From the NCBI GenBank assembly GCA_964023205.1, contig OZ026838.1, forward strand, positions 32,019,843-32,083,842: 64,000 nt of DNA. The letters are read 5' to 3'. Below, piece by piece: positions 1 to 12,185 of the stretch. The DNA comes from Lutraria lutraria. Taxonomy: Eukaryota > Mollusca > Bivalvia > Venerida > Mactridae. The notes below the pieces were generated by a model. That model saw only the letters and a list, made by a program, of their open reading frames with translations. It did no database searches and was not told the DNA's origin. The position numbers and the translations under genes were made by a program. The stretch's first letter is position 1; each line of letters begins with the position of its first letter.

Positions 1-861
1 TTACTATCATCAATTTGAAATGCAATAGTTTTTACTTCTTGAATGTTTGGATGGTTTTCGTATTTTGAGTACTTTTGTTGTTGTTCATGTTGGTATCGTA
101 ATTTTAGGTATGTCATCATATTGCTGAGAAGTCATCCATAAAGAATTCCCAGGTATTCCAATTAAATATTGGGAAATACGTACTTTGGATTGTCAAATAT
201 TTAGACTATACTCGGAACAAAGCCTGTGAAATTTTACTAGTTTAGAATGTCAACATATTGTTTCTTGCGAATTATCGAAAATTATATTCCCGAAAGAATT
301 TCAAGTACTACAGATGTTGATTTACTCACTGAATTTGAAAATTAATCTCACACTTGAAATAGAAAATGAGTAAATGATTCCAATATAAATTACAAAATGT
401 GTGTATTTCTTACACATGTAACTTATATTGAAATAATTCTTTTTCAGGTACTATCTTTATTAACAAAATGAATGTAATGAATTATGTGTACATCGAAATA
501 ATAATTCGGGTCTCCAGGAGTTAGCTTTAATCATGTTCTTGGTTATATGTTGAAAATATGAATTGGCTTCAGTGTGTATTCGATGTTAACACTTTCAAAG
601 AATGTCTGTCGTCAAAGGATGTAAAGAGCATCAACTCTTAAAAATCATTAAACACCTAAGAGTCATATTGATGCATTATAAATTATATGACAAACATACA
701 ACATAACCCGTTTACAATGTATGACAATGACATCCTGAAAATCAATATATGCTTCAAGATTCTGTAATTTTTCAACTAGTTATCATGATTCATTTGAAAT
801 CATTCTGCATCCGAATTAACTGCTCGTCTTTATTCAATTTCTCAAGTAGTAGATTGGGTGT
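1..861. other. AT-rich non-coding stretch
   Basis: No open frame, RNA gene or repeat that I can support. The composition matches the rest of the window. It is presumably intergenic or intronic. Confidence 0.5.
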
Positions 862-921
862 GGTCTCTGATCAGTAATTACTGTCTTTTCGCGACTGTGA
901 GTTCGAATCCCTCCAGAGACC
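862..921 (+). repeat. tRNA-like fragment (SINE head relic)
   Basis: An 8-bp acceptor-like stem, GGTCTCTG at 862-869 and CAGAGACC at 914-921, encloses a pol III B-box-like sequence (GAGTTCGAATCC, 899-910). The spacing is about 60 nt and no proper D arm can be drawn, so this is not a functional tRNA. It is more likely the head of a decayed tRNA-derived SINE or a chance tRNA-like fold. No second copy was found in the window. Confidence 0.35.
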
Positions 922-3866
922 AGACAGATTTCACTTGTGACGAAGGTATGTGGCTCTACTCTGATGTACGCCTGGTGTCTTGCATCGTTAAAGCTGGAGA
1001 TGTGTAAGATATCTCTGGATGTTGGTGAGACGTTAGATTCCAGTAATTGTCGCGTAATGTAATTTAATATTTCGCACAAATATTCTTTTCTTTTGTTTTT
1101 TTGCTTTCACGCATTGTCTTCTGAAGCTGTATTGTAAATTTAACACTTTAGTGTACCCAACTTCACATCTGATTATACCAGAGGAATTGGTAGAACTAAG
1201 TAACTGTAGACATCAGCTTTAAGACATCTACATTAATATCTGGGGACGAAGTCTTACAACAGAAAGTACTAATAGGTTTGTGGATAGATATTTTTACAAA
1301 AGTATATGTCCGAACACTTTTTCGCTTCATCATTTCTTTTTCATAATGTCGTAAATGTTTCATTATATTCTGTATCCTTGCAGTTACTAGTCAGTTAAGT
1401 CAGCATTTAGCGCGAATGATATGTCAAGAGATTTCTTGTAATATGTATGTTTGTAATGTCTTCTGATTCAATTAATTCTATTAATAATTTGGTTCGATAA
1501 TTAAAAAACACGAGCATGTAATTGTATTATACGATGTTGTTTAATCATATACGCGTAATGGCGTAAAGCAATTGATTGGAGATTCAGTTTAACGAGCGGA
1601 GAGAGAACTCTTATGCGAGCATGTGTGCAATAATCACTGTTCGATAAAAACATATAACTAATAGATTAATATTCGTGCTTTATAGACATATTCGCGGTTA
1701 TTATGCTTCCTATTTAAAAAGATGATAAAGTTTGGATTCGTACAGAGTTTGATCAGGTAAACAATTGGCACTCAACATTCATCTGTATCAAGGTGTGAAA
1801 TCATTTACCAAGTGAGTAGAGAGAAGGAATACATCTGTGATCAAAATATGAGCAACGTCTCTTCAAATTGAGAATCGCTTCAGAAAACTATTGATTATTT
1901 TCTGTGATTAAAAATGTGGTTTTACTGCACATTCATTAGTTTCTTGTTTTTCAGATTGCTAAATACATGTCTGCACGAATTTTTAGGCGTGCTTTTTTTC
2001 TCGGAAACATTTAATTAGAATTTTGAAATTAATATTTCCTTAATTTGTTTGTGAGGATTTCCTTTGACAAATTACAAATATCGTAACTCAGTCTAATGAT
2101 TAATTCTTTCTTCAGATTTTTTTTCATCTTATTATAATCCATATCAACTGCTTTCATGCGAATAATTATTATGTGATTGAGATTATAGTAAAAAAATGAC
2201 GTTTTATTTCCCGTGCATGCATCTTACACTTGTACATGGAACAGGTAAAGTATTGACCTTACCTGTGTCTTCATTGTAAATAACACAAAAAGAAACTGTT
2301 CTATTGAGTTAAAGACATATTGTGACATGTTGATTCCATAGAAATTCTTCGTGCATTAAATGTATAATAATTAACAACCTTCGATATAAGGGAGAGACAC
2401 CAGCTCATTTTGCATAAATGCTGTCCTCGGTCCAGTAGCCATGCAGTTGAGAATATTTATCTATTATACTAGTAAACTTTTGAGACTTCGCGCCAGTAAG
2501 TATCTTTGATGATAATTGTTTGACTTTGTCTCCAAGATCGCGTGATTTGTTTTGTTGCAAATCCTGTTACTTTTCTGTCGTAATAAAAAGTATGTGTACC
2601 GCAAGTTTTTGTATTCATTTTATGTGGTTCCCGTGTTCCTTTGATAAAGGCAACAAACAGGTAAAACTTTGGTCTTATGTTAAAATGTGTTTTTAATATG
2701 TTAAAATGTATGACATCTGGTCGTAGAAAGACAGCTTATTAATCAATTAAAACCTGCGGGTTTTTTTGCCAGGAGTTAAAATGCTGTCACAGTTATTGCA
2801 TTCCTTTAATATACATGTACCTCCATTACAGAATTTCTTCTAATTCAAATTGCTGTTGCTTTATAGATCATAATGATATTTCTATGTGAGTTACCTACGC
2901 GCTGATTTGTTACAGATTTCAGTTTCATGCAAAAGTATTAATCAGTTTGCATTTCATCGATAATAATTGTCTGTTAGCCATATCAACAACATGACAGCCA
3001 TGTTGTAATCATGTTACTCTGAACAAAAAAGGAGAAGAAAAATAGATTTTTGACGATGCTGCTTATTTTCGTACAAATTACATTATGTTTTGTCGACTTT
3101 ATTTCATTTTAAACTATTAAATTAACGTTTGTTTCAAAATTATTTTAAAGAGATTTATTGTTGCGACAGATATGTCGGCTGAGAACTGGTGTAACATATT
3201 GAAATATAAACACAGGGAACTTTTCGACAGTGGAATATTATCATATAGGTTATTAATTCATTGTCATAACCGTCGTATATTTTGATGGGGGAAGTTATCG
3301 GAACAGCTAGGGGCCCTTGTCGTAATATAACGGACCATCAGACAACAAGTCGTTCTATTTATCGGGAGTATATTGTGTAACAGATTGCGTTACCTGTTGA
3401 CTGGTGTGAACTAAACGATATACAATTACGAACTATTTGACGATATCCTTTGGGATTTAGTAGAAAACATCGATATACAAGATGATAATGCCGTTGATTG
3501 CAGTTTAAGTGTTATATAAATGCTGATATCAGCTCACAGTTCTTTTCGACTCGTGTATCAAACGGAACATGATATGTGTGAGTTAGACAGCAATGTTATC
3601 ACCGTGATTGTTCGCATTTAATGGTAAACGCTAAAACTACTCAGGTTATTGTGATTGCCATTCTCGAGCTTCATAAAGGTAGGGTACATTTAACGTACTG
3701 CATTTATTAATTAATGATACAAGGATCACAATTATAGCTTTTGTTCATATACTACTCAAAATTAGATAAGAATCATTTGCAATATATATTGCTTGTAGTG
3801 ATTGCCTCTTAGTATTAATACTATTGTCGATTACATTTAATTAAATTTTAGTCATTTATCTGTATG
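922..3866. other. AT-rich non-coding stretch
   Basis: Almost 3 kb with no credible coding region. Only short homopolymer runs and small palindromes are visible. It ends at the target duplication of the large inverted-repeat element that follows. Confidence 0.5.
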
Positions 3867-3874
3867 TCATATAT

Positions 3875-4005
3875 CACAGACGCTTGTTTAGAAAAAATTA
3901 CCCCACCCACCACGTTCGCTCTTATGACTACCAGTGTATACATACATAGAAGATAACAAGCTCTAAACGAAAGCAGAACATATTTTTGGTTTTGTTCAAA
4001 CAAAT
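3875..4005 (+). repeat. Left terminal inverted repeat of the 3.58-kb element
   Basis: This matches the inverse of 7326-7456 almost base for base over roughly 110 bp. Similarity then falls off through a few indels in the TTTTGG-rich stretch. Confidence 0.85.
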
Positions 4006-4144
4006 ATTGCACTTGCGTCATAATTTCTGGCTTCTATGCACAATTACATCTTTTTTAATTCTATCGACGCCGCTCTCACACTCAAACTTGCAAATACAAG
4101 TGTAAATTCCGACGATTTCCAATTATTTTGTGTCGGGGGCTGCT

Positions 4145-4340
4145 GCGATCGAGAAAATGCTATTTTTAGACATTTTTAAGCGTTTCCGCCTGACCTACGG
4201 TCACGTATATGGTCAATATCCACACAGAGTTGTCGTTCCTGTGCAATATACACATACATCAGTTTGGTACCCAAATCGAATTATAGTTTCGGACAGTCTT
4301 TTGTGCAATATGTGGAATTCAAAGCATTGTGCGTCTTGGT
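4145..4340 (+). pseudogene. Possible first coding exon inside the TIR element
   Basis: The frame is open from before the in-frame ATG (near 4157) to a good splice donor (CTTG then GTAAGT, about 4340). Shortly after the ATG the translation reads MLFLDIFKRFRLTYGHVYGQ. I recognise no domain. Its position just inside the left TIR, ending at a consensus donor, makes it a candidate exon of a gene carried by the transposon. The phase does not join cleanly to the next exon-like segment, because a direct join creates a stop. Either the exon model is wrong or the copy is decayed. Confidence 0.3.
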
Positions 4341-4909
4341 AAGTATTTTATAAAATTCTTTAGTTACTTATTAAATTTAAATACCTATAGATATTAATTA
4401 CGAGTTATATTAGTAAAAAATTAAACAGGTTGGTGTCATATACACATTGTTTTGTTCATATGTTATCTAAAGAAAAAAATTACACTTTAATCGAGAAGTT
4501 GTGTTTTACCATAAATTAATTTTACTTAGTTAGGGGGATATGTTAATAATTAAGGTTCCACTATAAAGTCTGTCATCGCTGGTGTGAAAATCATCTTTTA
4601 TTGACATTAATTGCAATTAATTTTATTTTTGCAGTTATTTCCTTTCATATTATGTTCTTTTTTTCTCTATTATTGCTTTACGATTTGGACTACCGGTTTA
4701 AATAGATTATCTTAACAGTATATGCATCAAAATATATATTTTTTACACTTCAATTAACTTGTTATTTAAAAGAGTCTATGAACATTTGTTAAAGTGTCTG
4801 GACAAATTTACCGTTACATAGTATTAGTGTGTGTGACAGAGAGTCATTTGTGGAATTTATGAATTAGTGTTGTATTATTCAATGTAACATTGTCTGATTC
4901 GTGTTTAGA

Positions 4910-5339
4910 GTGGAGAAACTGGGCGTCCCAGGCAGTACAGATCGAGTATCTTGTGGTGTCTGTGATATGTGGCAATACAGATCACGCAACACCGGTGATT
5001 AAGTGTTTTTTATTTATTTCGGTTTATATATTATTATATATAATGTCTATATTTACTACTTATTCTTGATACTAAATATAATGGCTCACTTTATAGCCAT
5101 ATATAAAATATGTATACATTGTACTTATGATTTGAAACTCGTACAAATAGATATGCACACAATATTTCTTCATATATATATAGAAAAATTGCGTTTTACA
5201 CAAATTTTCATTTCGTTTCATCATTACTATTGTTGACCAAATACCAATTTTGAATTGTTTTTTTAGACATCATCACCGGAACATGTAAATGATACTCGAT
5301 TTAAGTGTTTAGAGGGAGATCACGGTATGGTCATTGAGT
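4910..5339 (+). pseudogene. CW-type zinc-finger-like exon pair inside the TIR element
   Basis: Two short open segments, 4910-4999 and 5267-5339, together give the CW zinc-finger spacing. The first contains SCGVCDMW (C-x2-C-x2-W). The second contains RFK, then Cys, ten residues and Cys. CW fingers of the MORC and ZCWPW type have C-x2-C-x2-W, a variable loop, then an aromatic residue, one residue, C-x10-C, and they bind methylated histone H3 tails. The second segment is preceded by a T-rich tract ending in AG and followed by GTGAGT, as expected for an internal exon. The first segment has only a weak donor (GTGATT), and joining the two in phase introduces a stop. This is a decayed or wrongly modelled gene; the homology is an inference from spacing only. 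Confidence 0.35.
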
Positions 5340-5951
5340 GTGAGTTGGCCAAAAATAACTTGGCAATCGTACTAAATTTATGGCAATAAACATTAAAAAT
5401 ATTCACCCTACAAGTGACGGCAAAATATCAATAATTATATAACACATAATTCATAATTCTGTATTTTCCTTACGCCATTCTTCTATTGCAAGGAGCAATC
5501 GATCGATTTTTATGTTTATTTTCATTGTAGCGTTTGTATGCTTTTCCATTTGATTAAATATTTGATCAAGTACTGCCTTAAAGTACTTGTAATGTTGTTG
5601 GTAAGTGTGACATGATAAGTACCTTTTCGTTAATGTAAATAATAATTATCTCGAGTGTAATATATGCTTTATGTTTATATGCATACTATCTGCAGCAACG
5701 TAAATACTTCATCAATTCATTAAAGTCCTCTTTATCATACTTTTTCAGAATTGTCATATTGTTCTTCATCCTCAATGAATAATGTTTATCTTTATAGATC
5801 TATGTAATCTGCCTTTTTTCTTCCTTTTTTCTCTTCACGTTTTTGTCATTGTTATGTTTGTAACAAGATAATTTGTGTATAAATTACTTAATAAAATTGT
5901 GTTTTGTTCTGTTCTGCTCTTGTTCCCAAATCATTGGGCAAAGACAAAGAC

Positions 5952-6000
5952 ATTTTTTTAGAAAAACACCCCGCCCACCACGGTCGCACTTACCACTATA
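5952..6000 (+). repeat. Diverged internal copy of the element terminus
   Basis: The stretch TTTAGAAAAACACCCCGCCC and following bases resemble positions 3888-3945 of the left TIR (TTTAGAAAAAATTACCCCAC and on), with substitutions and small indels. It may mark an older related element into which the younger one inserted, or an internal duplication of the end. Confidence 0.5.
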
Positions 6001-6059
6001 TTACTATATATGCATTGATATGTTTTTTTGGACATGTTACTACATTATTTAATCTGCAC

Positions 6060-6530
6060 TATACGTTGTGTCGTGGGCAACTCCCATCGTTCTGCAAGGT
6101 CAATGTCACACGTATGCTTAAAAGTAATAATTTTGGTATTTTTGGTGTCTTCGCTCTGTAAATTTGCCATTCATTGAACGATTCTTACATAAGTCAATAC
6201 ATTTGTTCAAAAGGTCATCATTTAGTTATTTTTGGCGTGTCCGTTTTGTAACTTTGCTATTCTTATAAATATTTGATATTATTACATAACATGCATTATA
6301 CGCTGTGTTGCGCGCAACTCTCATTGCTCTAACTCCGACGTCAATGTCATAAGTAGGGTTAAAAGATAATAATTTTTGTGTTTTGGGCGTGTCCGCTCTG
6401 CAACTTCGTAATTCATTCAAATATTTTTACATAAATGAATACATGTGTTAACTGTCATTATACAAAATGTCGCGCTTAACTCCAAAGGTGAAGGTCACAC
6501 TTTGAGGTTACAGGCAAAGCATGGATATTT
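6060..6530 (+). repeat. Degenerate tandem repeat of mollusc type
   Basis: Three or more diverged modules each contain GGCGTGTCCGCTCTG-like, TAACTTTGCCATTCATT-like and GTCGCGCGCAACTC-like blocks (near 6066, 6150, 6230, 6303, 6380 and 6468). I recall similar modules in gastropod and bivalve genomes. They are non-coding here. They lie inside the large TIR element. Confidence 0.55.
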
Positions 6531-6688
6531 TATCTGTGTGTGGGGGGGGGGGGGTATTCGTCAATCCTGTGACAAAACAATAATAACTTTTATTTTTTCT
6601 TCAATTTAATTACACATGTATATACAATGAAATTGAATGATATGAATGATATATTTTTTTGTAATATAATTTTATTTCCTCCACACAG

Positions 6689-6944
6689 GTTACAAGAAAT
6701 ATACGAATTCACATCTTCAATTAAGCAGTACTCTTCTGCTATAAAAAAAGAAGAAATGTTTTATGTAGGCATGTCCGAAAAAGATGTCTGCCTTCTCAAA
6801 AACAGTAAAAATGTCACTGATATAATACCATCCCCCTATTTTGTCAGTTCTCAATGTAATGATGAAATGCATGTTTCAATGTTACTAAACATAGTGAAAT
6901 ATTACAAAGAAAAGGAGAAAAATACTTACAAATGTGTATATTAA
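6689..6944 (+). pseudogene. Possible terminal coding exon inside the TIR element
   Basis: An open frame follows a good acceptor (CTCCACACAG) and runs about 84 codons to a stop at 6942-6944. The product is Lys/Ser-rich, with YEFTSSIKQYSSAIKKEE and later YFVSSQCNDEMHVSM. I do not recognise a domain. It is the longest uninterrupted frame in the interior and lies downstream of the CW-like segments, so it may be the C-terminal part of the same element-encoded protein. The phase with the upstream segment cannot be reconciled by eye. Confidence 0.3.
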
Positions 6945-7325
6945 AGTCCAAAACACCTTGTAAAAATTACATATAATAAAATACTTACAAATGTGAAATA
7001 TTTAAATGTCCAAAACCCCCGAAATTCAGCCGACACACCGTTTCAACACAACACCAATATGTCCAGGTAATCGGCCCCTTACACTGCGTTATCGTAGTTA
7101 CGAAATGCAGGGAACAAGACAAACCGCGGTACGCGCTAATAGTCTAGTTGTCGCCTGCTTACGTTTTTGTGACAAATGTTCGATCGCAACAGCCCCCACA
7201 GTGCAAAACGTGAAAAAGTTGGAATTCTACGATATTCAGTTTAGTAGACCGTGGAAAGCGTGTCAGTTAATAAAGAAAAGCCGTTTTAAATAAGCAAAAC
7301 AGGATTCCAATGTAAGTTTACCTTT

Positions 7326-7456
7326 CGTTTGTAAATAAAACCCAAAAATGTGTTCTGCTTTCGTTTAGAGCTTGTTATCTTCTATGTATGTATACACTGG
7401 TAGTCATAAGAGCGAACGTGGTGGGTGGGGTAATTTTTTCTAAACAAGCGTCTGTG
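7326..7456 (-). repeat. Right terminal inverted repeat of the 3.58-kb element
   Basis: Inverted partner of 3875-4005, ending GCGTCTGTG directly before the TCATATAT duplication. Confidence 0.85.
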
Positions 7457-7464
7457 TCATATAT

Positions 7465-8476
7465 ATGTATGTACGGACTTTTCAAGCATTCAGTCAATGA
7501 TCCCTATACATTTTTGAATAGCATAATTATGAAATCCAATGCGAAATGCTAACACTATATTTGGTTATTTATCCTGTAATTTTGTTGTATAACTGCAAAA
7601 TGGAATATGATGTATCCTATCATTGGATAATTGATGAATGCCTTCATTTTTGAGGGTACGTTGTTGTGTTATGAGGCTTAACTGGAATTCCTCTGACTTA
7701 TCAGTCAGTCAGACTATGGACAAGATAAAAGCTCCACCAAAAGCGATTCGATGGAGTTGCTGATCTCATATATGGGAGAGTCCAGTCAACATATAAAAGT
7801 ACACAATAATGAATATAACAGAATGAATAGTTGTTTTGTTTGTATTTGATCTAACAAGTCAATGACTTAGATACGTTACATGTGTATGTGTGTGCTTTAA
7901 TGCGGTGTTCACAATACTCATGCAATTGTTGTATACGTACTAACTATCGCATAAAATGGAGTCTCAATACGAAATAAAAAGGTTAATCTGAGGATAATTA
8001 TCATCCACTGTATATTTATTTTGTTCCTTTTGATAACAACGCGTGTGTGTTTGTTTAAAACCTTTTCTTTGATTTTACTGTGTGGGTTTTCAAAGCATTT
8101 ATTTCAGATATATTTAATGTATTCCGTCTTACGTCTTCTGACGCCCAAACATTTCTTTTACATGATCCAATGTATAGTCTCCAGATCTGATATCACGTCA
8201 CTTACTATAAGTATAAAATGAACATTCTGTTGCCTCTGTATTTATTTGTGTGGGTATGATGTATGTGGTGGTTTTAATGTTATAAGAGTCTTGACTTTTT
8301 TGTATATAGCAGAGCCGCGCAGAAACGCTGCAGTTTAATAATATCAGCCGTTATTAAAACGTCTGATATCAGAACCTTGCCTTATATGTACAGTAAAGAT
8401 GAGACCAGCATTCATAAATGGTAGCATTTGCCTTTCAGTGACAAACTAAGGTTAGTGGTTAACTTCACTGAGAAAT
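7465..8476. other. AT-rich non-coding stretch
   Basis: Nothing supportable is present apart from short open frames without coding character. It separates the TIR element from a small tandem repeat. Confidence 0.45.
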
Positions 8477-8545
8477 ACAGACAAGACCCCAAACTACAGA
8501 CAAGACCCCAAACTACAGACAAGACCCCAAACTACAGACAAGACC
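8477..8545 (+). repeat. 19-bp tandem repeat, about 3.6 copies
   Basis: The unit ACAGACAAGACCCCAAACT is repeated head to tail. The last copy is truncated where the sequence changes to GCTGTTT. Confidence 0.9.
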
Positions 8546-8570
8546 GCTGTTTACAAATAAAATACGAATA

Positions 8571-8741
8571 CAGTCAGACCTATAGAAGCGGCCATCTCTG
8601 AATAAAGACCACTCTGCGAATAAAGGCCATTAAAAAACGTCATGGATTATTTAGGGTAAAGAGACCTCCAAATAAAGGTCACCTGTCAATAAAGGCCATA
8701 TTATGTGTTTCCAAGGGTGACCTATATTCACAGGTTGACTG
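8571..8741. mobile_element. MITE family A, copy 1 (TA target)
   Basis: A 171-bp element with TIRs CAGTCAGACCT and its near-inverse AGGTTGACTG, flanked by TA on both sides. Inside are repeated AATAAAGGCCA or AATAAAGACCA motifs. Two more copies lie near 44001 and 60719. The TA duplication and CAGT-type ends suggest mobilisation by a Tc1/mariner/pogo-type transposase. It has no coding capacity. Confidence 0.75.
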
Positions 8742-8743
8742 TA

Positions 8744-9773
8744 TTACAAACGCGGGATAAAATCAATAGTGATCAACGATAAGCAAATAGGCAAATTGAA
8801 GACATTAATAACAAATAACTGGGCTTCATAATAATTGGCAATATCCAGTGTAATCATACAATATAAGACAAAGACATTGCCAATCGTAACCCATGTGTTA
8901 AACATAATTTGATAAACGTGCGCGAGTTCAAATTGAAATCTCCAAATATGTGGCAAGAAATCGGAAAAATAGAAAACATCACACAAATGAGTGCAACCAA
9001 TTATATGAATTCTACCACAGGCATTACTTCATTACAAACTTTTTCAAAACAAACTTCTATGTATTTTAAGTTGATTGGTAATTATTCAGCACGGGTTGGT
9101 TTACAGACGTTGTATTCCGTGAAATGTAATGGATAAATTAAATTTGAAGCATGAAGCCTAACTTTAATTAGCTTGTAAGGTTTCATGGGAAGAAACACAT
9201 TGACTGTATGCACAATTTACAAAATCAAAGTACTGAAAGCACACATGAAAATTGAACTATATAGAGTATATATAGACCAGCACTGCAACATAGAGCGGGA
9301 ACAAGTATAAATAACGATTGCATAACGGATTAGAAAACGTAGTAACTTTGATCCAAGTCAAAATGAATGCATGCAGAATGACGGCTATGTTAAGCTGAAA
9401 TATCGTTCAGTTTCGACGATCACCGTATCAAAATCGATTTATCTTGTCGAAAAGGTGATCCGAATATCGAGTTTATACCATGCATAAGAAGTAAAGCTAC
9501 TCACTATTTCCTTGAAAATAGTTGCTACTCAAATCACTTAAACAAATCACTCATTAAGTGACTTACTTTTACTGGACACTAAGTATACTCGTATTTCGGG
9601 CTTAACGTCGAACCTTTTTTTTTTGGTCACTTAGGTAGTACCAAGGACCTTTCGTAGACTAGCAGGATAACGTGTGCGTGTGTGAAATCTGCCTGGTCCC
9701 GAATTCTACACAATGTGATATATATTGTAATAATGACTGGCGAGATTTCTAAGAATTTCTCATATTCAGATCG
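8744..9773. other. Non-coding stretch
   Basis: No coding region, RNA gene or repeat family that I can support. Confidence 0.45.
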
Positions 9774-10013
9774 ACCCACCTCCGTGGTCGAAGGATTAAG
9801 GTCGCTGACTTAAAATCACTGTAACCTCTCACTGATAGAGGGTTGTGGGTTTGAGCCCAGCTATCGACCATGTCTCTTTATATGAGACTGTAGGCAGTTG
9901 CTTACAGATGATGGTAGTCTAGTACCGGTTCTTCCCGGGAACGATGGTTAGGTGAACTTTCCGTCTCATGAGACTCTGACTGTTCAATAGGAGCGTAAAA
10001 CTTGAACAAACAA
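9774..10013 (+). mobile_element. SINE family A, copy 1
   Basis: A full-length tRNA-derived SINE. The A box is TGGTCGAAGGATTAAGG, an extended variable-arm-like hairpin (CTCTCACTGATAGAGGG) follows, and the B box is GGGTTTGAGCCC. The variable arm suggests a class II (Ser or Leu type) tRNA ancestor. A conserved body and a tail GAGCGTAAAACTTGAACAAA follow. Four other copies are in the window, in both orientations. Confidence 0.85.
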
Positions 10014-10779
10014 ATACATTAGATCAATTTAATTGGAACATTTCACCTCTTGTAATATCGTAATATCGAAGGAGACACTCTCAAATAACGTTAATGTCCG
10101 TTATTACGTAGTTTAAATATCATCCTTCGATTCGAAATTCTTTCGATGTTTAAGAAATATTGCTTGAAATGAAATTATCATAAGTTTGGAAATTATGACT
10201 TAACATCTTTTGCGTTATCTGCTTATTCAAGTTATAAAGTTCAAATATGAATATCATTATGATATAAAAGGCTTAATGGTCGTGTCGCTATGTCTAAATA
10301 TGATATATTTAATGTTGTTATTGCTTTTTGTGTGTCCTGTAATTTGAAACACAGAATATTGAGATATTTGTGGAATCGAAAGAAGAATTAAACAGGCGTT
10401 ACCAAGAGACAATCATTTTTTTTCTTCCCAATCGCTGCATATACCTAAAGTTGCTCATTAGGTTAATCAGAGAACAGGAAACTCTGATGACATTATTGAA
10501 TTAACTAATGATAAAATCCACTCATTAGTGTGGAAAACACTGATTACGTTTGATGTAAAATTTATCGTTTTTCCCGTATAATCAACAAACTGTGTTCAAA
10601 GAAACTCGAGCCTAAAACACTTTTTTATACAGAAGGGTTAATTTCAATTAGACGCAAGATGATAATATGCTATTCAATGAGGCACGCGAATAATCTATAA
10701 ACACCAAGGCTTCCAATTATCCATACATGCAGAGATTTCTGTCACAAATCTTAGAACCCGAAAATAACTTATATTTACG

Positions 10780-11026
10780 TTTTTTTTTGTTTCATTGGGT
10801 TTTACGCCCCTTTTCATCAGTCAGAGTCAAATAAGGCGGTCAGTTCACCTAACCATCGTTCCTGGGAAGAACCAGTAATAATAGATTCCCATCCTCCGTA
10901 AGCAACGGCCTACTTTCTCATATAAAGAGACATGGTCGACTCTAACCCACGACCCTTTATCAGTGAGAGATTACAGTGATTTGAAGTCAGCGACCTTAAC
11001 CACTCGACCACGGCCGATGAGGTGGG
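10780..11026 (-). mobile_element. SINE family A, copy 2
   Basis: Inverse-orientation copy of the element at 9774-10013. It has the tail (GGGTTTTACGCCCC), body, B box inverse and A box inverse in the expected order. Confidence 0.85.
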
Positions 11027-11730
11027 TGCGGTAAGAAGTGAAAGTTTTTAATATTGTATGACTGTTTGATGTTAAGTAATGTAAAAAACTGTGTTGACTT
11101 TTGAAATAAAAAAGTCCAATTTGACTCATTTTCTTTGGTTGAACTTTTATCTCAATTCTTTGTTTGGATTTTTATAAAACTTTTCGTTTCGTCCTCAGTG
11201 GGAATAAGACTTTACACGTATAAGAATTATGCCTGGTGAAAGCGATATTTAACCGATTTAGTGTTACTTTGGTTATAGCATTTGACGGCATATCTATGTT
11301 ACTGAGCTATTCCACAAATTGAAGTTCGAATTAAAATAATCTTAAATTACATAAGTATCCGAAAATAAGTATATCCAAAATTCGATTTTTGTTCGTACGA
11401 AATTACCGCTTTAGGCAAATCTACAGACGGAATTAAATGCAACTACAGTTATTCGCAACAGTCAATTAATTATATATACGAGACCATCGGTATACAAATT
11501 TACTACACTCATGAAGTCTGTAGACTTGTTAAGTCTAAGTAGTATTGCCAAATTTATTAAATCTGCTTTAGATATTAGAAAAGGTATAACCGTATAACCA
11601 AGCATCACTCTCCTATTTTTTTCCATTTGCACAATTCTGTTTGTATATACATGTATTGTCAATTTCACAGTTTACATTTTGCGTAATATGACCACTTGCT
11701 ATTTGCTGTGTTTGTATATTATACTGGCCG
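11027..11730. other. Non-coding stretch
   Basis: AT-rich, with no supportable feature. Confidence 0.4.
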
Positions 11731-12185
11731 TCCCTATTACCGCCTCCTTAACTCTTTACCAGTGTTAAAATGCACGACAGTACAAGTCTGCAATCATACC
11801 ACCATTTAATCATCATAAACAATTCTTCTTCTTGTCGAAAAACATAAAAATACTCTCAGTAACAATAAAATAATACATCAACTGATCGCATTTCTTGACA
11901 CACAGACGTCCATATTGATTTTTTGTTTGATGACCTTATTACCGCCTCTCGACCAATTAAATGCGAGATACGTAGTAACGCGGGAAATTCCTGTGTCAGT
12001 ACTAAATTCCAATCAATGTGCGGACCATCTATCGTTTGCAGAAATATTAAAATTATGTTTGTAAACAATAGTCTGGTTCCCTGCCAACAAATGCCACACG
12101 GAAATGGAAGTGGAGGAGACACGCATGCGCAAGTATTGTTATTATCCGGGCACCGGCGGTAATAGCATCACCGCGGTAATAGGCG
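11731..12185. mobile_element. Possible palindromic MITE with CCTATTACCGC ends
   Basis: CCTATTACCGC at 11733-11743 is matched by its exact inverse GCGGTAATAGG at 12173-12183. A second nested pair lies inside: TTATTACCGCC near 11937 and GGCGGTAATAG near 12156. The interior has no convincing gene. No target duplication was clear, so the boundaries are approximate. Confidence 0.45.

Larger units (their letters stand above)
3875..7456. mobile_element. 3.58-kb DNA transposon with long terminal inverted repeats
   Basis: The termini CACAGACGC and GCGTCTGTG are exact inverses, and about 130 bp at each end is near-identical in inverted orientation (3875-4005 against 7326-7456). The element is flanked by an 8-bp direct repeat, TCATATAT, at 3867-3874 and 7457-7464, read here as the target-site duplication. 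A further match lies deeper in the arms: GGGGGCTGCTGCGATCGA near 4135 and its inverse near 7197, at the same distance from each end. The original inverted repeats may therefore have been about 280 bp. The 8-bp duplication and long TIRs fit Mutator-like, hAT or related superfamilies, but no transposase core is recognisable. The high TIR identity suggests recent movement. The interior holds exon-like coding fragments and an older nested repeat. Confidence 0.8.

Noticed and set aside
9600..9720. LTR or retroviral fragment
   Set aside because: No paired long direct repeats, primer-binding site or gag/pol motif was seen anywhere in the window.
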